Positions 6,986 to 12,858 of a DNA stretch of 16,257 bases are shown here, piece after piece. The notes below the pieces were generated by a model. It was not told the origin of the DNA and made no database searches. It saw only the letters and a program-made list of their open reading frames with translations. Source of the DNA: JBMNTQ01 sp050945815 (lineage in GTDB: Bacteria; Bacillota; Clostridia; Christensenellales; JBMNTQ01); assembly GCA_050945815.1 (NCBI GenBank), contig JBMNTQ010000026.1, forward strand, positions 1-16,257, read 5' to 3'. Made by a program: the position numbers and the translations under genes. How positions within the stretch are numbered: the stretch's first letter is position 1; every line of letters begins with the position of its first letter.

Positions 6986-7687
6986 TTATTTGGTTTGGTA
7001 GAAATAAGAATTTTTTCCGTGCTTGCGCATAAAGTGCTTGTCTAATACAAAAGGTTCCAATGGCGTTGCACTATTGTTCAAAAGCTCAGTGAGCACAGCC
7101 ATTTTTGCCAATTCTTCCAGGATTACACTATTTTCTACGGCCGCAGATGCAGTAGCACCCCAGGTAAAGGGACCGTGTCCTGCAGCCAGCACACCAAAAA
7201 TCTGCATTGGATTAAGATTTTGCTTTTCAAAGGTATTTACTATCATATCTCCAATATTGGTTTCGTAGTTGCCTTCAACATCTTTTGGCAACATATCCCG
7301 AGTACAGGGAATGTTCCCATAAAAATGATCTCCGTGGGTTGTTCCGTAAACCGGAATATCTCTGCGGGCCTGTGCCCATGCAGTCGCAAAGGTAGAGTGA
7401 GTATGAGCGACAGCACCAATGGCAGGAAAACGTTTGTATATTACAAGATGGATATCTAAATCCACAGAAGGCTGTAATGTTCCTTCCATCAGATTGCCCT
7501 GCAGATCTACTACGGACATGTCCTCCGGTAATAGATCGGCATATTCGATACCACGGGGCTTAATAATGACCAGCCCTTTTTCTCGATCGATAACACTGAC
7601 ATTACCCCATGTATAGATTACCAGATTTCGGCGTACCAGTTCCATATTGGCATCATAAACCAATTCTTTTAGATTCGTCAGACTCAT
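6986..7687 (-). CDS. araD: AraD/UlaF-type L-ribulose-5-phosphate 4-epimerase (class II aldolase family)
   Basis: 233 residues, aligning end to end with E. coli AraD and UlaF from memory. Zn ligands His95, His97 (VAHTHS) and His171 (AGHGPF) are present, as are the acid/base residues Asp76, Asp120 (GTTHGDHFYG), His218 (DKHFMRKHG) and the C-terminal Tyr228 (NSYFYQ). Full conservation of these points to a true 4-epimerase mechanism (retro-aldol/aldol), as used to convert L-ribulose 5-phosphate to D-xylulose 5-phosphate. However, the phosphate-site segment IKPSG is IKPRG (Arg45) and PSSD is PSVD (Val75), changes that may shift the substrate to one without phosphate. ATG at 7687 follows GGAGG. It is 17 bp after the propeller gene and 12 bp before the isomerase gene. 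Confidence 0.9.
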   Translation of the reverse strand: MSLTNLKELVYDANMELVRRNLVIYTWGNVSVIDREKGLVIIKPRGIEYADLLPEDMSVVDLQGNLMEGTLQPSVDLDIHLVIYKRFPAIGAVAHTHSTFATAWAQARRDIPVYGTTHGDHFYGNIPCTRDMLPKDVEGNYETNIGDMIVNTFEKQNLNPMQIFGVLAAGHGPFTWGATASAAVENSVILEELAKMAVLTELLNNSATPLEPFVLDKHFMRKHGKNSYFYQTK

Positions 7688-7704
7688 GCCGTGGCCCCCT
7701 CCAA

Positions 7705-8742
7705 TTAGGCGCGAAAAATAACTGCCTCGTCACATTGACGATTAGCAGACATAATGATATCGCCATCATCTAAATGTACAATTCTGACATTACTGGATCC
7801 GGCTCCGGTTTCAATCAATTCTGTAACTAGGCTATTTTCTGTTGTATCAAAATATACACGATATAGATCCATATCCTTCTTTCGTGCTCCAATTACGAAA
7901 GAAGGCACACCGTTGAAGGTATCCGCATAGATAGCGTGATAAAAATCCAATGGTTTTTCGTGCTGATAGAGTTTTATCGCAGTATTTCCGTATTTTTTAT
8001 ATATGGAAAATGTATCGCCATGGAACGGAGAAATAATTCCATACTCCAGCAATCCGTCATTATCCAGATCCATGGCACAAACATCGCTGGCAGGAAAATC
8101 AAAAATGTTTTCAACAACAAAGTCATTACTGGCCATGTCCGGAGGTGTTACCTTCCATACACCGTTTTGGGCTGCCACTAGAACGGAAATGATGCCATTT
8201 TCATATACACGGTTAAAGCCGTGATTCTGAGTTAGGCCATCCATCAGAACTTCCGGAACCACAGATATATCCCCGTCTAGATTCAAAGGTAGACGGGCAA
8301 CCAGAATCTTACCTGGATTTTCCCAGTCGTCCGGTGCTGTCTTTCCGGAATGAATTGTACAAGCAATTAAATATCGGTTTTTTCCGGAACGGATTACATC
8401 AAATCGATGGAGAAAAGGAATATCGCAGACCTTGACCTTGCTGTAAGAACCATCTTGGTATTTAATCAGATAGATACTGCTGGTTTCAGACTGAATCATC
8501 GTAAAAAAGCCGGTAGATACAAAAAAAGATCCAGGATTGTCCTCCACCGTGCATATGGTCATAGTACCACCCAACTTATGGCTTTCGTCCCAAAGGACAG
8601 TCTTCTTTTGATATCCGTCTCCCTCAAAAATGCACAGACTTCCGTCACCTTCACCTGCAAAAATCAGCTTGGTTTGGCCATCCACTTGCATGGCGTTTAC
8701 GCTGTAACACTTGCTAATGGAATCGATGATTGTTTTTTTCAT
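7705..8742 (-). CDS. Predicted intracellular beta-propeller (FG-GAP/VCBS-like) protein of unknown function
   Basis: 345 residues, no signal peptide, lipobox or membrane segment, so it is likely cytosolic. The sequence is a series of short beta-strand blades with DG turns. The metal-binding-like loop DLDNDGLLE (225-233) is of the FG-GAP/VCBS type. Isolated, probably conserved polar positions occur between blades: LHRFD (His112), TIHSGKTAPDDW (His131, Asp138, Asp139), QNHGFNRV (Asn173, His174), SPFHGD (His241, Asp243), FYHAIY (His269) and ANRQCDE (Asn334, Asp338). This is an enzyme-like spread around a propeller axis. The nearest characterised fold I can name is the N-terminal propeller of fungal aldos-2-ulose dehydratase; that link is a guess. 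Being the second gene of a sugar-acid operon, it may be a dehydratase, isomerase or lyase filling the missing step. AAGGAG precedes ATG at 8742 by 8 nt; a strong hairpin separates it from ulaG. Confidence 0.8.
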   Translation of the reverse strand: MKKTIIDSISKCYSVNAMQVDGQTKLIFAGEGDGSLCIFEGDGYQKKTVLWDESHKLGGTMTICTVEDNPGSFFVSTGFFTMIQSETSSIYLIKYQDGSYSKVKVCDIPFLHRFDVIRSGKNRYLIACTIHSGKTAPDDWENPGKILVARLPLNLDGDISVVPEVLMDGLTQNHGFNRVYENGIISVLVAAQNGVWKVTPPDMASNDFVVENIFDFPASDVCAMDLDNDGLLEYGIISPFHGDTFSIYKKYGNTAIKLYQHEKPLDFYHAIYADTFNGVPSFVIGARKKDMDLYRVYFDTTENSLVTELIETGAGSSNVRIVHLDDGDIIMSANRQCDEAVIFRA

Positions 8743-8772
8743 ATTTTATCTCCTTCTGGTTTCAATCGGACG

Positions 8773-8807
8773 AAAAATGACCTCTCCGAATAATTGGAGA
8801 GGTCATT
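8773..8807 (-). terminator. Intercistronic terminator/attenuator hairpin after ulaG
   Basis: A perfect 12-bp stem, AATGACCTCTCC (8776-8787) with GGAGAGGTCATT (8796-8807), has an 8-nt loop. On the minus strand it is followed by a run of five T (8777-8773). It lies 41 nt after the ulaG stop and about 30 nt before the next start. It should terminate part of the transcription and protect the ulaG 3' end, giving more lactonase than downstream enzymes. Confidence 0.75.
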
Positions 8808-8848
8808 GCCGAAATATCTAACTTGTGCATATGACCTCTATTCCTTAT

Positions 8849-9949
8849 TTACAGGAAAGATGCGAAGGGAAGATTGGGTTCATCAGTAAAGGCATCATGG
8901 AACCCCCGGTCAAACATAAACCGCTTCATGTCTTTATCGCGGGGATAGACATACTGTCCACCCACCTGCCAAATGTACACTTTGAACTGATAGTTCAAAC
9001 GGGGAGCTTTAAACTGATAAAGATATTCAATCTCAGAAGGATCAGCCAGCATATTAGACCAAATGTCGTAGTGGAAGGGGATTACGACTTTAGTTTTTAA
9101 ATTCTCTGCCATACGAAGAACATCTGCAGATGTCATCTTATCTGTCAAACCAGGAGGGTTTTCACCAAATGATGCTAGTGCCACATCGATATCATAGTCC
9201 CTGCCATGCTTAAAATAGCCATTGGAAAAATGAGAGTCGCCACTGTGATAAAGAGTTCCGCCAGGCATTTTGATAACATAATTCACTGCACGGTCATCCA
9301 TATCTGTAGGGCATATGCCCTGAGCCTTTTCCGGCGCGGGGCAGGTAATCAGTGCTGTGCGGTCAAATGAATCCACGGCAATGATTTCCATATCCTTAAT
9401 GCGAATTGTATCTCCGGGTTTGACTTCACGAATTCGCTCTTCTGGAACACCCCATTCCCTCCAGATATTACAACTGAACTTCGGACCGATAAAGGGAATG
9501 TCGTCAAAGTTCTGGCAAATGGCAGCGGCCACATACTGATCAATATGATCTCTATGGAAATGTGTAGATAAGACTGCATCAATTTTCTTGATTTCATACG
9601 GATCAATCACCATGGGGGCATATCGGGTATTGGGCTGGTAGCTTGGACCACCATTCATTCTGTACATCTGAAAATTTTTCCCCTGACTGTAAGGAAAATC
9701 CCATGCGCGCTTACTTCTCTTTCCAGTGCCGAGCCAAAGATCAATGCAAATATTTGCATCGGCGGGAGTCTTGACCCAGATGCCGGTGCAGCCAAGCCAC
9801 CACATAGCAAAGTTGTTTTCTGGTACCACGGTGTCATCGATTTCTTCGTTGAGCCAAGTTCCCCACTCTGGAAAACAATTATTCTTCCAGACTTCTTTTG
9901 TAACCTTGCTTAAATCGCCACCACCAGAATTGTCATTAAAAGTTGCCAT
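8849..9949 (-). CDS. ulaG: UlaG-type lactonase (L-ascorbate-6-phosphate lactonase family, metallo-beta-lactamase fold)
   Basis: 366 residues from ATG at 9949 (GGAGG 7 nt upstream); an in-frame ATG at 9973 lacks a site at the right distance. It resembles E. coli UlaG (354 residues) along its length, including FPEWG.WLNEEI, FAMWWLGCTGIW, DAFDRTALIT-like FDRTALIT, MDDRAVNY, YHSGDSHFSN, TDKMTSADVLRM and the C-terminal LPFASFL. The metal-binding motif is THFHRDHID (His130, His132, Asp134, His135). UlaG hydrolyses L-ascorbate 6-phosphate to 3-keto-L-gulonate 6-phosphate in the cytosol. Here it is first in the operon but stands beside a TTT carboxylate transporter rather than the UlaABC PTS, so the lactone may be unphosphorylated or a different one. 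The region after GTGKRS has a few extra residues compared with E. coli. Expression is expected to be controlled by the GntR operator at 9989-10011. Confidence 0.92.
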   Translation of the reverse strand: MATFNDNSGGGDLSKVTKEVWKNNCFPEWGTWLNEEIDDTVVPENNFAMWWLGCTGIWVKTPADANICIDLWLGTGKRSKRAWDFPYSQGKNFQMYRMNGGPSYQPNTRYAPMVIDPYEIKKIDAVLSTHFHRDHIDQYVAAAICQNFDDIPFIGPKFSCNIWREWGVPEERIREVKPGDTIRIKDMEIIAVDSFDRTALITCPAPEKAQGICPTDMDDRAVNYVIKMPGGTLYHSGDSHFSNGYFKHGRDYDIDVALASFGENPPGLTDKMTSADVLRMAENLKTKVVIPFHYDIWSNMLADPSEIEYLYQFKAPRLNYQFKVYIWQVGGQYVYPRDKDMKRFMFDRGFHDAFTDEPNLPFASFL

Positions 9950-9988
9950 ATACAATCCTCCAAATGAAAGCATGCGTTTTTAAAAAAA

Positions 9989-10011
9989 GTGGTAAGACCA
10001 ATTAACCTTAG
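9989..10011 (-). promoter_or_regulatory. Operator for the GntR regulator at the catabolic promoter
   Basis: Contains the palindrome TGGT-AAG-ACCA (9990-10000), the FadR-type T.GT...AC.A pattern. The 23-bp segment, read in the direction of transcription, matches the transporter operator (11158-11180) at 19 of 23 positions. Three of the four differences are the central AAG/CTT spacer. It lies immediately downstream of the -10 box, where a bound repressor would block initiation. Confidence 0.75.
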
Positions 10012-10015
10012 CTGC

Positions 10016-10045
10016 ATTATATATGCGTATACATCCAAAAGTCAA
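10016..10045 (-). promoter_or_regulatory. Promoter of the catabolic operon (ulaG onward)
   Basis: Minus strand: TTGACT (10045-10040), 18-nt spacer, TATAAT (10021-10016), a near-consensus sigma-A promoter. The predicted start near 10009 falls inside the operator. Leader to the ulaG ATG is about 60 nt. Confidence 0.75.
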
Positions 10046-10189
10046 TCCCCCTTTTTTAGATTTCAGCATTTTTGTTGATTCTGCTAAAAAATGAGTTAGA
10101 ATATTATGAAAACTAAACAGTGTCTAATATCCAATTCTAGTCCATTTCTGAGAAGTATGCTTCCCAGTCTCGAAGCGGAAAATAAAGCG

Positions 10190-10234
10190 TTGACTTATGG
10201 CTGCAATTGGATAAAATAACAAATGGTATTACAT
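10190..10234 (+). promoter_or_regulatory. gntR promoter with operator-like site (likely autoregulation)
   Basis: TTGACT (10190-10195), 16-nt spacer, TAAAAT (10212-10217). TGGTATTACAT at 10224-10234 starts 7 nt after the -10 box and keeps five of the six fixed bases of T.GT...AC.A, mirroring the placement at the other two promoters. An alternative extended -10 (TGTGATACT, 10258-10266) lies closer to the gene. Autoregulation is inferred from position. Confidence 0.45.
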
Positions 10235-10280
10235 CTTTACAACAACAGTAGTACACTTGTGATACTATGAGGAGGCTGTT

Positions 10281-10994
10281 ATGGAATTCATTATTGAAAA
10301 AAAGAACTACAGTAATCAGATATTTGAGTATCTTTTTCACGAAATTAAATCTGGAAAACTGAAACCCGGTGACAAATTACCCAATGAACGAGAACTGAGC
10401 CGAAAGCTGGGAGTTAGCCGGCCTTCATTGCGTGAAGCTTTGCGGGCTATGACGCAGCTAGGACTGATAACTACCTGGCACGGCGGCGGTAGCTATATAA
10501 ATAACTATGATGACGACTATCTAATGTCGATTTTGCAGTATATCACTGTTATTTCTGATGATTTGCTTATTGACTTAATTCAGGTTCGCAGAGTTCTTGA
10601 AACGGAAGCGGCTCGCCTGGCTGCAGAGAATGCAACCGAAGACCAACTTACTAAAATAAAAAAATGTGCTTATGATCGCACTGAACTATGCAAACGTTAC
10701 TGGGATAATCTTAAGGCAGTCCGGGAGGAACTCAATGTGCTTGACTACGAATTCCACAAAAATATTGCAGAAGCATCAGGAAATCGGGTAATTTCCGCTT
10801 TTATACTAAACATTCACGCTACATTTACAGAACACCAAAATCGCGCATCCGCAAAAGCGCACTTTTCAGAATCCGTAAATAAAAAACACACGGAGATTGT
10901 TTGTGCATTAGTGGAGAGGAATGCCAGCCTATCAAGCCAGCTGATGCACGAACATCTGCAAATGGTGGAAGAAGCTATTTCTGACATGATCTGA
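10281..10994 (+). CDS. GntR-family transcriptional regulator, FadR subfamily (FCD domain)
   Basis: 237 residues. The N-terminal winged helix (about 8-75) shows the GntR signature: IFEYLFHEIKSGKLKPGDKLPNERELSRKLGVSRPSLREALRAMTQLGLITTWHGGGSYI. The C-terminal all-helical FCD domain (about 90-230) carries metal/ligand-site residues in LDYEFHKNIAEASGN and in the later KKHTEIV segment. FCD regulators typically bind carboxylates or sugar acids (uronates, lactate, gluconate) and are released from DNA by them, which fits a TTT-imported acid. ATG at 10281 follows GAGGAGG. It sits between the catabolic operon (divergent) and the transporter operon (same strand, 222 bp downstream). TGGT-AAG-ACCA sites at both promoters make it the probable local repressor. 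The effector is not known. Confidence 0.93.
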   Translation: MEFIIEKKNYSNQIFEYLFHEIKSGKLKPGDKLPNERELSRKLGVSRPSLREALRAMTQLGLITTWHGGGSYINNYDDDYLMSILQYITVISDDLLIDLIQVRRVLETEAARLAAENATEDQLTKIKKCAYDRTELCKRYWDNLKAVREELNVLDYEFHKNIAEASGNRVISAFILNIHATFTEHQNRASAKAHFSESVNKKHTEIVCALVERNASLSSQLMHEHLQMVEEAISDMI

Positions 10995-11020
10995 TTTCTG
11001 TTGATGCTTTTGAGGGTTGC

Positions 11021-11072
11021 TTGGTTACGAGCGATTATAATATTTTCCCAACTTTGTTCTTAATGTAACCAA
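11021..11072. repeat. 8-bp inverted repeat downstream of gntR
   Basis: TTGGTTAC (11021-11028) and GTAACCAA (11065-11072) are perfect inverted repeats, 44 bp centre to centre, followed by a T-rich stretch. This may be a long-loop terminator for gntR or a pair of accessory half-sites for the regulator upstream of the transporter promoter. The sequence does not decide between them. Confidence 0.35.
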
Positions 11073-11130
11073 TTTCTTTTTGTTTATTTTGTCCAAAACT
11101 ACCTATATATATTTGTGCAACATGCCATGA

Positions 11131-11159
11131 TTGACAAAAACTGGCACCTCCATTATACT
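11131..11159 (+). promoter_or_regulatory. Promoter of the tctCBA transporter operon
   Basis: TTGACA (11131-11136), 17-nt spacer, TATACT (11154-11159), essentially consensus sigma-A. Predicted start near 11166, inside the operator; leader of about 50 nt to the tctC start. Such a strong core promoter needs repression, consistent with the overlapping operator. Confidence 0.85.
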
Positions 11160-11180
11160 AAGGTTAACTGGTAAGACCAC
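11158..11180 (+). promoter_or_regulatory. Operator for the GntR regulator at the tctC promoter
   Basis: TGGT-AAG-ACCA at 11169-11179 with left-hand flank CTAAGGTTAAC overlapping the end of the -10 box. The same 23-bp element in the same orientation relative to transcription occurs at the catabolic promoter (9989-10011). Conservation beyond the palindrome suggests the flank is also contacted or is part of the promoter function. Confidence 0.78.
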
Positions 11181-11216
11181 ATTACAATAAAATATGATAT
11201 TATGGAGGAAACAATA

Positions 11217-12221
11217 ATGAAAACCAACAAACGGACACTACTGGCTCTTGTTATGGCTGTAATGATAATTCTCTCTTTTCTGACTGGTTGCGGCAGCAAT
11301 GCTACCGAGCCGGCATCGGCCCCCGAATCAGCTCCTGCAGGAGAATGGGTTCCCAAAAAGAACATTACTTTCGTTGTCCCCTATGAAGCAGGCGGCAACA
11401 GCGATGTTCCCGCACGAATCTTCGCTAAGTATATGAGTATTTATGCTGGTGTTTCTGTTGACGTTACCAATATTGAAGGCGCTGGCGGTCGTACTGGCGC
11501 ACAACAGGTTATGAACATGGATGCCGATGGCTCTGTTATTTTGATGCAGCCTGTTGCTTATCCTATGCAGTACTCTATGGGCGTTGCTGATTTCACCTAT
11601 GAGGACTTTGAACCTGTTGGACAGTGGCTGAACTCCTGTCTTGCACTGGTTGTCAACGCCAACTCCGGCATTGAGAATCTGGAGCAGTTTATTGACAAGG
11701 CCAACTCCGCTCCCGGATCCGTAAAATTGGCTAGCGTAAGCGGAACGCTCCCCTTCTTTGCCACCCTGTATCTGCAGCAGGCTTCCGGCGCAGAATTCAA
11801 TCTGGTGGATTTGTCCCATAATAAAGCTCCCGAACTTATGAGTAATCGTGTGGATGCATATATCGACGGCTTTGGTGCTGTAAAGCAGTATGTTGACAGC
11901 GGCGAATTCAAGTGCATCGCGCTGTTTACCGATACCGAGATTGCGGGATATGAACATCTAGATACCTTGGCAGAACTGAACTATGAAGGCTATGAGTATC
12001 TGAAACAAGCTTTTGGCATGTGGGCTCCCAAGGGTTGCCCCGCAGAAGCAGTCACATTCATCAACAATGTGATGAAGCAGGCTTCCGAAGATCCCGAATG
12101 CCAGAAAGAACTGGTTGCAGCAGGCTTTGGCGCCGCTTATATGACTGTGGAAGAATACACTCAGTATATGAAGGACACCTACGCACAGTTCCAGGAAGCT
12201 GCCGCAGGCCTAGCCGGTTAA
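11217..12221 (+). CDS. tctC: TTT-family solute-binding lipoprotein (TctC/Bug type)
   Basis: 334 residues from ATG at 11217; the in-frame ATG at 11202 lies within the GGAGGA ribosome binding site and is rejected. The lipoprotein signal is clear: KR, a hydrophobic core (about 8-22), then LTGC with Cys25 as the lipidated residue, and a Pro/Ala/Glu-rich linker. The mature part has the Bug fold signature: ITFVVPYEAGGNSDVPAR at the ligand pocket, VTNIEGAGGRTGAQQVMNMDADG, and a later GTLPFFATLYLQQASG segment. It captures a carboxylate at the cell surface and delivers it to TctBA, which moves it with the ion gradient. Family members bind citrate, tartrate, aromatic or sugar acids; the ligand here is unknown. 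It is the first gene of the operon, regulated by the operator at its promoter, and is followed by a strong hairpin that probably raises its yield over tctBA. Confidence 0.95.
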   Translation: MKTNKRTLLALVMAVMIILSFLTGCGSNATEPASAPESAPAGEWVPKKNITFVVPYEAGGNSDVPARIFAKYMSIYAGVSVDVTNIEGAGGRTGAQQVMNMDADGSVILMQPVAYPMQYSMGVADFTYEDFEPVGQWLNSCLALVVNANSGIENLEQFIDKANSAPGSVKLASVSGTLPFFATLYLQQASGAEFNLVDLSHNKAPELMSNRVDAYIDGFGAVKQYVDSGEFKCIALFTDTEIAGYEHLDTLAELNYEGYEYLKQAFGMWAPKGCPAEAVTFINNVMKQASEDPECQKELVAAGFGAAYMTVEEYTQYMKDTYAQFQEAAAGLAG

Positions 12222-12239
12222 GAAAAATGACAGTTGCAA

Positions 12240-12264
12240 CTGGAGGATGCTTTGCATCCTCCAG
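12240..12264 (+). other. Stable intercistronic hairpin between tctC and tctB
   Basis: Perfect 11-bp stem CTGGAGGATGC/GCATCCTCCAG with loop TTT, beside the palindrome CAGTTGCAACTG (12231-12242). It is followed by AAAATT rather than a T run, so it is more likely an mRNA-stabilising or partial-termination element, common after binding-protein genes. The rest of the 143-bp gap shows no gene. Confidence 0.65.
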
Positions 12265-12364
12265 AAAATTCGGATTTACACATTGCAGTATTTACTCACT
12301 TGCAGGCGCTAGGGAGTCAGACATAGTTGTACACTTTTATTTTGCAATGTGAAAGGAGAATATT

Positions 12365-12844
12365 ATGGGAGAACTGATTTTTAACGCAATCTTAGCAGCG
12401 GTAGCTGTGGTGCTGTTTGCTCTTACTTACAGCTTCCCTACCAGCATTTTTGATAAATCCGGCGGTGCAGGCATGTATCCCAGAATTGTAATTACCATTC
12501 TGGTTATCCTGCTTATTATCCGCACAATTCAGATTCTGTCCAGTGAAGAAGAAAAACAGCGAAAATTTGTTTTTCTGGAAATATTTAAAGGACCCAGACT
12601 GGTCTATTTTTTGGTAACTCTTGCATATTTCCTTCTAGTTAAGTATGTAGGATTTATACTGATGACAATTGCATACTTGATTTTTATGATTCTTTTCTTC
12701 TACCGTCTGCAGGAAGAAAAGAATCCCTCCCGCAAAACGATTAGTATTGTTTCCGTTACGGTTATTTGCGGAGTGATTTTATTGAACTATGTATTCTGCG
12801 ATGTTTTGGGAGTTCTTCTACCCGTTGGACTCATTGGATTCTAG
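12365..12844 (+). CDS. tctB: TTT transporter small membrane subunit TctB
   Basis: 159 residues with four predicted transmembrane segments (roughly 5-22, 42-59, 77-108 possibly as a re-entrant pair, and 124-155) and the short conserved GAGMYPRIV after the first helix, typical of TctB. It is the poorly conserved small integral subunit that works with TctA in the cytoplasmic membrane. ATG at 12365 follows AAAGGAG; the stop is 14 bp before tctA, so the two are translationally coupled. Identification relies on size, topology and its place between tctC and tctA. Confidence 0.92.
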   Translation: MGELIFNAILAAVAVVLFALTYSFPTSIFDKSGGAGMYPRIVITILVILLIIRTIQILSSEEEKQRKFVFLEIFKGPRLVYFLVTLAYFLLVKYVGFILMTIAYLIFMILFFYRLQEEKNPSRKTISIVSVTVICGVILLNYVFCDVLGVLLPVGLIGF

Positions 12845-12858
12845 GAGGATAAATAACT

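Larger units (their letters stand above)
9950..10280. other. 331-bp divergent intergenic region between ulaG and gntR
   Basis: No gene; this is the control region of the unit. In order along the plus strand it holds the ulaG SD (9957-9961), the operator (9989-10011), the minus-strand promoter (10016-10045), an 8-bp inverted repeat TTTTTTAG (10052-10059)/CTAAAAAA (10084-10091) that could insulate the two directions, the gntR promoter (10190-10217), an operator-like site (10224-10234) and the gntR SD (10269-10275). Confidence 0.7.

Noticed and set aside
9821..9830. TGGTACCA palindrome within ulaG resembling the operator
   Set aside because: Lacks the 3-bp spacer of TGGT-NNN-ACCA and lies inside the coding sequence.
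11328..11957. 209-codon minus-strand open frame opposite tctC
   Set aside because: Shadow of a strongly supported lipoprotein gene; no SD or similarity.
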